A stretch of 64,000 bases of DNA from positions 368,132 through 432,131 of the forward strand of contig JAUNLW010000001.1 of NCBI GenBank assembly GCA_030532065.1. Direction: 5' to 3'. This document shows, in pieces, positions 58,485 through 64,000 of this stretch (the stretch's first letter is position 1; every line of letters starts with the position of its first letter). The translations under genes and the position numbers were made by a program. Under the pieces are notes generated by a model, which saw only the letters and a program-made list of their open reading frames with translations, was not told the DNA's origin and searched no databases. Source of the DNA: Eubacteriales bacterium (GTDB lineage: Bacteria; Bacillota; Clostridia; Saccharofermentanales; DTU023).

Positions 58485-59855
58485 ATGACTCACAGCAAAA
58501 AAATAATCAGTTTACTGCTCGTTATGGTGGTAACTCTATCCCTTTCTCTAGGCTTTAATAGGCAAGATCTGCTTGCTGAAGCAGAAGAACCCTGGGAAAT
58601 CGCTCTCAAAAATAAGTACTTTAATTATGATGTGACAGATGCCGCTACTGAGGCTTCCAGCCATCTACAAGGTATTTGTGTAGATGACGAGATGAAATAT
58701 GCTTACTTATCCTACACTGATACGCTCTTAAAACTTGACCTTGCCAGCGGTGAAGTGGTTGGCAGTGTTTGCGACTTTGGACCTGGTAGCATTACCGCTG
58801 AAGGCGGCGCGCACATCGGTTGTCTGGCTTATTATAACGGTAAAGTTTACGGCTCTTTGGAATATAAATCTCCAGGTAAAAAATTCTTCCTGGTTGTCTT
58901 TGATCCCAGCAAGATAACGGAAATTGGCATGAGCTTCCAGGATATGGAAGAAGGTGTCGACGCAGTATTACTGGCAGAGCCTACCGCTGACTTTAGAGAT
59001 CCTTTGAATGACGAGCCAAGCAGTGACGATGGCACAGCGGTAAACAACGATCCTCTGGGACACAGATTTGGTTGTTCCGGTATTGATGGTGTAACTTTTG
59101 CCAGATTACCTGGAGATGATAGTGATAAAATTTACTGCCTCGTTGCCTACGGCATTTTCGCAAATGGTGAAGAGTGGCAGCAGCGTTATGACAACAATTA
59201 CAACATAATTCAGGTTTATGATCCAGAGATGTTTGATGAACACTACGATCCTGAGACTGGCGAAGGCGACAGCGTATTACGACGTTTTGTTTATGAGCGT
59301 GGTATAGATATGAGTTTTGAAGAAAACGAAGCCTTGAATGCGGTCGACACATATTACGTTTGGACCGGTACTACCACGTGGGGTTGCCAAAATCTGGAAG
59401 CCGAAAGAGACAGCAGGGACATTGTGCTTTATACCTACAGTACACCTAAGAAAGGCTGGGAAAAGTGGAGTCAGGCAGATGCCGCCTTTGTTATTGATGG
59501 TGAGGCAGGCTATGAGCTGAAGGAGCTGGAAGTCGGACAAAGCAATAAAAATTCTGACCAAGAAATTCGCGAAGCTGCTTTGTCTAAGGCTGATTGCTAT
59601 AAAGTAGATGGCATATTCCCAGAAGTCAAACATTTATCTTTGAAGTGCATCTGCGGCGAAGATTGCCAGGCCCAAGAATGGGCTGATACCGGATACAACA
59701 CTATGGTCTGTGGTGCTGTTATTGATGGATCAACCGCAACCTTTGGCATTGTTTCCTTAGGCAATGACTATTACTTTATGGCCCATGATAAATATCAAAT
59801 GTCACTTTTCCAAAGAGACGAGAACTTTAACTTCACTCTGGTTGGAGAGAAGTAA
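58485..59855 (+). CDS. Secreted protein of unknown function
   Basis: A 456-residue protein with a clear signal peptide (about 1-32: basic start, IISLLLVMVVTLSLSLG, then a likely cut near LLAEAEE). The mature part has repeated strand patterns such as LLKLDLASGEVVGSV, YNGKVYGSLEYKS and FFLVVFDPSKI, suggestive of a beta-propeller, with acidic loops (DEPSSDDGTAVNNDP, DPETGEGDS). At least nine cysteines occur, with CICGEDC near residue 388. I do not recognise the family. A TTG one codon earlier also opens the frame; the ATG has GGAGGA at good spacing. It may be a surface or exported ligand-binding protein. Confidence 0.65.
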   Translation: MTHSKKIISLLLVMVVTLSLSLGFNRQDLLAEAEEPWEIALKNKYFNYDVTDAATEASSHLQGICVDDEMKYAYLSYTDTLLKLDLASGEVVGSVCDFGPGSITAEGGAHIGCLAYYNGKVYGSLEYKSPGKKFFLVVFDPSKITEIGMSFQDMEEGVDAVLLAEPTADFRDPLNDEPSSDDGTAVNNDPLGHRFGCSGIDGVTFARLPGDDSDKIYCLVAYGIFANGEEWQQRYDNNYNIIQVYDPEMFDEHYDPETGEGDSVLRRFVYERGIDMSFEENEALNAVDTYYVWTGTTTWGCQNLEAERDSRDIVLYTYSTPKKGWEKWSQADAAFVIDGEAGYELKELEVGQSNKNSDQEIREAALSKADCYKVDGIFPEVKHLSLKCICGEDCQAQEWADTGYNTMVCGAVIDGSTATFGIVSLGNDYYFMAHDKYQMSLFQRDENFNFTLVGEK

Positions 59856-59886
59856 GTAAGTCACCAGTAGCTTAAGATTGTCCGTG

Positions 59887-59920
59887 AAAAACCCCCCACA
59901 AGCCTTTGTCTGTGGGGGGT
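59887..59920 (-). terminator. Strong hairpin, minus-strand terminator-like
   Basis: 10-bp stem ACCCCCCACA / TGTGGGGGGT with 10-base loop. The T-run follows only on the minus strand, so it would back up the tRNA-Pro terminator. On the plus strand it could still protect the 3' end of the secreted protein mRNA. Confidence 0.6.
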
Positions 59921-59945
59921 ATACCACGTTCATATATTTAAAATT

Positions 59946-59978
59946 AAAAACCCCGTAACCGTTGCGGCTACGAGGTTT
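59946..59978 (-). terminator. Terminator of tRNA-Pro(GGG)
   Basis: 14-bp minus-strand stem AAACCTCGTAGCCG / CGGTTACGGGGTTT with loop CAA and a T-rich tail. Paralogous to the terminator of tRNA-Pro(CGG). Confidence 0.9.
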
Positions 59979-59983
59979 CAACA

Positions 59984-60059
59984 TGGTCGGAGTGACTAGA
60001 CTTGAACTAGCGGCCTCTTGCACCCCAAGCAAGCACTCTACCACCTGAGCTACACCCCG
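59984..60059 (-). tRNA. tRNA-Pro (anticodon GGG)
   Basis: Acceptor CGGGGTG/CACTCCG, anticodon arm CTTGC-TTGGGGT-GCAAG giving GGG (reads CCC/CCT), encoded CCA. It differs from tRNA-Pro(CGG) mainly in the anticodon loop and in paired T-arm changes (CTAG/CTAG for CTGG/CCAG), which keep the stem intact. Confidence 0.96.
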
Positions 60060-60072
60060 AAACACTCTGACT

Positions 60073-60100
60073 ATTATAGTGGCAAATTTTTAGTTGTCAA
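60073..60100 (-). promoter_or_regulatory. Promoter of tRNA-Pro(GGG)
   Basis: Minus strand perfect TTGACA (60095-60100), 16-base spacer, perfect TATAAT (60073-60078), 13 bases before the tRNA. Confidence 0.88.
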
Positions 60101-60167
60101 GTTTATATTGATTCGCGAGAATTCAGTTAATGATAGTATGGTGCTAGTTGAAAGTGAGGTATTGGTT

Positions 60168-60944
60168 ATGCTGAGTTATACTTTTCTTGGCCATAGTGGT
60201 TTCTTATTTGAATTCCCCCGTTTTTTCCTGCTTGTCGACTATTTTAAGGACGAGGCAAGGATGATGGATTCCATACAAAATGACCCACGTCCTTTATTAT
60301 GCCTGGCGACGCACAGCCATCAGGATCATTTTAATCCGGATATCCTGAGTTTTAAGCATAATGCCGGCATCTATTATGTGCTTGATGAGAGCTGCAAGCA
60401 TTCCTGGTCGAAGAAGAATTGGGGACTCTATTCTGACTATCCTTTGTTGTGGGTAAAAGCGGGCGAACAGTTAGATCTGGGCGAGGCTTTAGCCAAACTC
60501 AGGCCTGAGGAAGAGGCGGCTCGAGCTTTTGAAGGATTAAGACTTTCTTGCTATAAATCTACGGATGAGGGCTCAGCATTTCTTTTTGAATATCTTGGAG
60601 AGCTGCTTTTTCATGCGGGAGATCTCAATGATTGGGATTGGCAAGATGAGGATTCGCCAGCCATGGAACTCGCTTTTAGAAAATCTTTGCTTTCCCTGCA
60701 TGACGATTTGCGTAAACGCCGGATAGACTATGCCTTTTTTCCGGTAGATGAGCGATTGGGGCAAACTTGTTTTAAGGGCCCTAGTTACTTCCTGGAACAT
60801 TTCCAACCGCGTCACTATATACCCATGCATAATTTTGGCCAAAATCTGGCACAAGCGGAGTTGCGAGCGGTCTATGAGGGAAATCCAATCAGCGATATCC
60901 AGGGCGCGCTAAAACCCGGAACAAGAATATTGACAGTCGAATAA
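60168..60944 (+). CDS. MBL-fold metal-dependent hydrolase
   Basis: A 258-residue metallo-beta-lactamase-fold protein. The metal motif is THSHQDHFNPDIL (His49, His51, Asp53, His54). FLFEYLGELLFHAGDLNDWDW provides the later metal ligands, and PMHNFGQN a C-terminal His. It resembles the UlaG/YtnP-like L-ascorbate-lactonase branch, but the substrate is not determinable. The open frame reaches back through the tRNA gene; the ATG at 60168 with GTGAGG ahead is the likely start. The downstream gene is convergent. Confidence 0.85.
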   Translation: MLSYTFLGHSGFLFEFPRFFLLVDYFKDEARMMDSIQNDPRPLLCLATHSHQDHFNPDILSFKHNAGIYYVLDESCKHSWSKKNWGLYSDYPLLWVKAGEQLDLGEALAKLRPEEEAARAFEGLRLSCYKSTDEGSAFLFEYLGELLFHAGDLNDWDWQDEDSPAMELAFRKSLLSLHDDLRKRRIDYAFFPVDERLGQTCFKGPSYFLEHFQPRHYIPMHNFGQNLAQAELRAVYEGNPISDIQGALKPGTRILTVE

Positions 60945-60949
60945 GTAAC

Positions 60950-60966
60950 GTCTTGTTTAGCAAGAC
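60950..60966. terminator. Weak hairpin between convergent genes
   Basis: GTCTTG-TTTAG-CAAGAC in the 27-base gap between the metallo-hydrolase and flavoprotein genes, followed by TAATTCT. Possibly a bidirectional terminator; the T-run is poor. Confidence 0.4.
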
Positions 60967-60971
60967 TAATT

Positions 60972-62312
60972 CTAGTGCTTGTATTGCCGAGCTATAGCTT
61001 TACCGGCTAAGTAACCACTGGCGAAAGCAAACTGTAAGTTAAAACCTCCACACTGTCCATCTATGTCGAGACATTCTCCCACGAAGTGTAGTTGGGGGAG
61101 TTGTTTCACAGAAAAGTCGTGGGCTTTGACTTGATTAAGAGCGATTCCTCCGGTAGTGGCCATGGCCTCTTGATAGCTGGCCAAGTGTTGAAGAGGCCAA
61201 AGCTGTTTGTTGATGTCCTCACAGAAATATTGCCAGTCTACCTTGTGAAGATACTTTGCTTTTTGTTTCAGTAGGTGCTGGCTTCGTTTGCTAAGCAAAT
61301 TCTCATCCGTGAAGAATTTAACTAAGCGCTGCGGCAAAAGCTCCGTTAATAGATTCTTGAACTGCTTGTCGAGACTTTTGGCTTGCCAGTTTTCCAGAAC
61401 CTCAAGGTCTGAGTTTATAAAGCTTATTTGTATTGCCAGGGGAAGCTTTGGTTCTCTCGCGGCGTAACGCGACAGATCTAAAGCCAGAGGCCCAGAAAGG
61501 CCTTTATGAGTAAAAAGCAGATCTCCACTGATAACCGGAGAGTATTTCTTACGGGGAGTTTTGCTGCTTAAATCAGACATGCTGAGATGAGGACGATTTA
61601 GAGAAACTAAGGAGCCTGTTACAGAGCTAAGGCTTAAACCGGCCAGGTCTTGGCCTCTAACTTGACTGTAGTTGATATATAGGGGAGCCATGGCAGGACC
61701 GGTAGTTTGTAATTTAAGGCCTAATTCCAGAGCTAATTGATAGGCGAATCCCTTTGAGCCAGTCTTGGGATAAGACCGGCCACCGCTTGCTACAACCAGA
61801 TTTTCTCCACTAAAGATTTTTCCGGATTTGGTTTTGACTATAAAGTGTGGTGACGGTGTAGTATTGCCGACTTGATCCCACTTGACTTGAGTTACTTCTT
61901 CTCGGCATTTTAGATTGATCTTTGCTTGCCGCAGTTGCTCCTCGAGGCAAAGTAAAACGTCCAGAGCGCGGTTAGAGCGAGGATAGACCTTGTTGCCTTC
62001 ATGGGTCAGCTCAAGACCGGCTTCTTTGAAAAAATTACACAAGGCTTGAGGGGGGAGGGCGCGCAAAGCGGGGGAGACAAATTTTTCCTGACCATAATAG
62101 TGTCTTGCTAGGTCCTCAATCTCCAGGTCTTGCGTTAAATTGCAGCGGCCATTACCTGTGAGTAACAGCTTGGCTCCTGGTCTAGGGTTAGTTTCCAGAA
62201 GCAGGATATCTGAAGCTTGGAGTCCATGCGTTGAGGCTGACAGAGCTGTGCCCATGCCACTAGGGCCGGCTCCGATGATGATCAATTTAAAGATTTTCCT
62301 GTTGTTTGCCAT
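60972..62312 (-). CDS. NAD(P)/FAD-dependent oxidoreductase (HI0933/YhiN family)
   Basis: A 446-residue flavoprotein. The N-terminal dinucleotide fold has LIIIGAGPSGMGTALSAS. The middle motif VASGGRSYPKTGSKGFAYQLA and the C-terminal VGECLDIDGQCGGFNLQFAF are hallmarks of the HI0933-like family. This family includes BaiN, a bile-acid reductase of gut clostridia, but most members have no known substrate, so no function beyond redox enzyme is claimed. A TATAAT lies just before its start on the minus strand, overlapping the end of the upstream terminator. Confidence 0.87.
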   Translation of the reverse strand: MANNRKIFKLIIIGAGPSGMGTALSASTHGLQASDILLLETNPRPGAKLLLTGNGRCNLTQDLEIEDLARHYYGQEKFVSPALRALPPQALCNFFKEAGLELTHEGNKVYPRSNRALDVLLCLEEQLRQAKINLKCREEVTQVKWDQVGNTTPSPHFIVKTKSGKIFSGENLVVASGGRSYPKTGSKGFAYQLALELGLKLQTTGPAMAPLYINYSQVRGQDLAGLSLSSVTGSLVSLNRPHLSMSDLSSKTPRKKYSPVISGDLLFTHKGLSGPLALDLSRYAAREPKLPLAIQISFINSDLEVLENWQAKSLDKQFKNLLTELLPQRLVKFFTDENLLSKRSQHLLKQKAKYLHKVDWQYFCEDINKQLWPLQHLASYQEAMATTGGIALNQVKAHDFSVKQLPQLHFVGECLDIDGQCGGFNLQFAFASGYLAGKAIARQYKH

Positions 62313-62322
62313 GGCTTCATTA

Positions 62323-62354
62323 TAAACAAAAGCACCACCCAGAAGAGTGGTGCT
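62323..62354 (-). terminator. Terminator of the thioredoxin lipoprotein gene
   Basis: Minus-strand stem AGCACCAC / GTGGTGCT with 8-base loop, followed by TTTGTTTAT. Confidence 0.85.
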
Positions 62355-62388
62355 GATTACAAATAGCTTTGCCTTTTTCCGGCCAGGT

Positions 62389-63045
62389 CTATTTATTGTT
62401 TTCTACGATTGCGTCCTTGATTTCTTCGACGTTCCTGCCACTGAAACCGGTCCACATTTTGATCACTTCACCTTGCTTGAGCAGGACAAAGTGAGGGATG
62501 CCTTGTACTTTGTATTCAGAAGATACGTCGTTGGGTACTAAGTCAGCGTTGAGCTTAAGCACTTGCACTTCGTCAAGATGGTCAGCCGCAATCTTGTCAA
62601 CTACCGGAGATGCCTGCATGCAAGGTCCGCACCAGGGAGCCCAGAAGTCGAGCAGTACAACGTCTTGCTCTTTCAGCCAGGCACTGAAGTCTTCTGGTTT
62701 CTCAAAGCCCATATCCTGGAATACCTGGCTTTTATCTTCTTTGGTAACTACCTTTTGGTAGGCTACGTCTTCAGATAACTCCTCCGACACTTTTGCGTCT
62801 GATTTTTCTTCTGACTCGGTATCTTTAGCTTCGGTTTCTTTATCAGCCTCTGACTCTGTGACCTTGGTGTCTTCTTGGTTTTCTTCAGCTGATTCGGTTG
62901 CCTCATTCTCTACTGCAGCTGTGGTTTCTTTAGAAGCAGAAGTAGTTGTGGTATCAGGCTTCTTGTTGCCGTCAGCACAAGCCGCAAAAAGGCTACCACT
63001 TACTAAAAGCGCTACGAACAGAATGAGAAGTTTATGTTTTTTCAA
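62389..63045 (-). CDS. Thioredoxin-fold lipoprotein
   Basis: A 218-residue exported protein. The signal peptide ends in a lipobox-like LFAAC (Cys23). A linker of about 70 residues (about 28-97) is almost only Glu, Thr, Ser, Asp, Lys and Ala. The thioredoxin domain (about 100-218) has FWAPWCGPC (Cys139, Cys142) and the cis-Pro in VQGIPHFVLL. It should reduce or exchange disulfides on the cell surface. The start codon is TTG with AAGGAAGGG upstream; spacing is 11 bases. A dedicated electron donor (CcdA type) is not in the window. LspA, encoded at 38.7 kb, would process it. Confidence 0.9.
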   Translation of the reverse strand: MKKHKLLILFVALLVSGSLFAACADGNKKPDTTTTSASKETTAAVENEATESAEENQEDTKVTESEADKETEAKDTESEEKSDAKVSEELSEDVAYQKVVTKEDKSQVFQDMGFEKPEDFSAWLKEQDVVLLDFWAPWCGPCMQASPVVDKIAADHLDEVQVLKLNADLVPNDVSSEYKVQGIPHFVLLKQGEVIKMWTGFSGRNVEEIKDAIVENNK

Positions 63046-63079
63046 AATAAATTTACCCTTCCTTTCAATAACTTAGGTT

Positions 63080-63125
63080 AAAAACAACCCGAGTTTGAAT
63101 GTTACTTATGATCTTACCCGGGTTG
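63080..63125 (-). terminator. Terminator of the M16 peptidase gene
   Basis: Minus-strand stem CAACCCG / CGGGTTG with a long loop, followed by TTTTT, in the 107-base gap before the thioredoxin gene. Confidence 0.65.
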
Positions 63126-63152
63126 AGAGCAATAATCAGTAACTTAAGTTTA

Positions 63153-64000
63153 CTAATCCTCAGAACTGACTTCTTCAAGCTCTACTCGGTGGAAATACAT
63201 CTTGATGCCTTCTACCTCGAAAGACAGCTTTTCCTCTGCCAAATTGGCTTCCAAGCTGCTGCCATCTTCAAAGAGGTAGTAGACACCATCTTCATTCAGC
63301 CAGAGCGCGGGGGGATAAGACTCACCGTCTTGATAGCTCAGGAATGTGCCATCCTCCAGGAACTCATATGTTACTTCAATACCTAAAGCGCTGGAGGGGA
63401 AGTAGTTTTCGTCAAAACTAAAACTGTCAAAGACCCAAGTGCCTAAGATCGGATCTTCCGGATCGGCGGCTACCGCTTCTTCAGGAATAGCGACTTTACT
63501 TTCTACGATACTTACCAGTTGATCAAAGAGATCTGCGTTTTCTTTGATCTTAGCCTGGTTGCCTAAAACAATGAGATTGTTTCCTTCCTGCATGGCGGCT
63601 TTTATAGCTTCACCATATGCCTTGATGTCTTCGAGTTTTGTGCCCAGTACTTCTTGAGCTTCCTTAGCATAGTAATCGTTGCTGAAGCCGTTGATATAGC
63701 GGTAAGCTACCTGGCTAGCTGCATCTGCTCCGGGCACAGGGTAGGCTTTGAAGTAGCCGATAATGACTTGTTCTAAGTCTTCCTCACTGAGGTCCAGGTC
63801 GTTGAGAAAATCACCCATATTATCAAAGGCTTCAACGGTTTCTCTTAAATTGGGGTCGGAGTAGGAATAGGCAGCGAAGTTACCATAATTATCGATGAAG
63901 GAGTAAGCTCCATAAGCACCGCCCTTGGCACGTAGTTCCGGATACAGATAGAGGTTATCTAAGACCAGGGTAACTACATTGCGACTGCCATTTAGTTCGG
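63153..64000 (-). CDS. C-terminal part of an M16 (presequence protease-like) metallopeptidase with a lipocalin-like tail; 5' end cut by window edge
   Basis: The frame stays open to the right edge, so only about 282 C-terminal residues are seen. Upstream of the first Met (63818) the translation continues with the segment LYPELRAKGGAYGAYSF and then ETVEAFDNMGDFL. This matches the last domain of M16C presequence-protease-like enzymes, where R-x-K/Q-GGAYG is conserved. The zinc motif HxxEH would be in the missing N-terminal half. After residue-level linker AADPEDP, the final 90 residues (ILGTWVFDSFSFDEN...YEFLEDGTFLSYQDG) look like a small lipocalin-like beta-barrel, which is not part of standard M16 proteins. 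Such a tail suggests a surface or exported form. Confidence 0.8.
   Translation of the reverse strand, partial: ELNGSRNVVTLVLDNLYLYPELRAKGGAYGAYSFIDNYGNFAAYSYSDPNLRETVEAFDNMGDFLNDLDLSEEDLEQVIIGYFKAYPVPGADAASQVAYRYINGFSNDYYAKEAQEVLGTKLEDIKAYGEAIKAAMQEGNNLIVLGNQAKIKENADLFDQLVSIVESKVAIPEEAVAADPEDPILGTWVFDSFSFDENYFPSSALGIEVTYEFLEDGTFLSYQDGESYPPALWLNEDGVYYLFEDGSSLEANLAEEKLSFEVEGIKMYFHRVELEEVSSED

Overview
The window reads as a chromosomal segment of a low-to-moderate GC Clostridia-type Firmicute, with base composition near even by eye. The main clue is gene order. The block Asp23-amaP-DUF2273-nusB-xseA-xseB-ispA-dxs-nadK-argR-recN and the block phoH-yqfF-ybeY-era-recO are both hallmarks of that class. 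Supporting signs are AGGAGG ribosome binding sites, TTGACA/TATAAT promoters, a pyrophosphate-type phosphofructokinase, a beta/alpha-split serine dehydratase, RNase Y and a MurT-type Mur ligase. I lean towards the Oscillospirales/Saccharofermentans neighbourhood, but that is inference only. TGA ends several genes (comEA, the methyltransferase fusion), so the standard code applies. No prophage, IS element, CRISPR array or rRNA was seen, and no stretch above 300 bases lacks a gene.

Layout. 1-3.5 kb: end of prfB, a NadD-YqeK fusion, rsfS and a ComEA-like protein. 3.6-6.5 kb: tRNA-Pro(CGG) divergent from thyA-folA and an MGMT fusion, then a His-Gln-Lys tRNA cluster. 6.7-11.5 kb: two tandem L,D-transpeptidases, PPi-phosphofructokinase and a membrane SH3 protein with a phosphatase-like region. 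11.7-18.2 kb: tRNA-Gly and tRNA-Arg, a divergent type II topoisomerase pair and a deacetylase-like membrane protein that overlaps lysC tail to tail. 19.4-29.6 kb: yqeG, efp and the long housekeeping block ending in recN. 29.6-34.1 kb: a histidine degradation operon (hutH, ftcD, hutI, fchA) with no urocanase gene. 34.1-47.1 kb: two RluA-type synthases, rny, a solute-binding protein, lspA, phoH, an HD phosphodiesterase, a YbeY-Era fusion, recO and serine dehydratase. 47-51.6 kb: a nuclease-helicase, tRNA-Leu and murD. 51.6-56.6 kb: rpsO-pnp, then murT with a class I glutamine amidotransferase-like gene. 56.6-64 kb: carboxylesterase, an unrecognised secreted protein, tRNA-Pro(GGG), metallo-hydrolase, flavoprotein, thioredoxin lipoprotein and the end of an M16 peptidase.

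How the genes work together. Most of the window is core machinery: translation (prfB, efp, rsfS, rpsO, era/ybeY, tRNAs), RNA decay (rny, pnp, ybeY), DNA repair (recN, recO, xseAB, MGMT), isoprenoid and NAD synthesis (ispA, dxs, nadD, nadK), folate/thymidylate metabolism (thyA, folA) and wall building (murD, murT, two L,D-transpeptidases). The catabolic part is histidine to glutamate with formimino transfer to tetrahydrofolate, plus serine deamination to pyruvate. Both feed one-carbon and central metabolism of an amino-acid-using fermenter.

The most unusual points are the in-frame YbeY-Era fusion, an MGMT domain joined to about 230 unassigned residues, a roughly 100-residue Arg/Asp-rich tail on PNPase, MurT next to a C26-type amidotransferase instead of a recognisable GatD, Rho-independent terminators lying inside the antisense 3' coding ends of convergent genes, and an RNase Y gene whose ideal ribosome binding site points at a non-ATG codon. 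I did not find a clearly new multi-gene defence or mobile system.
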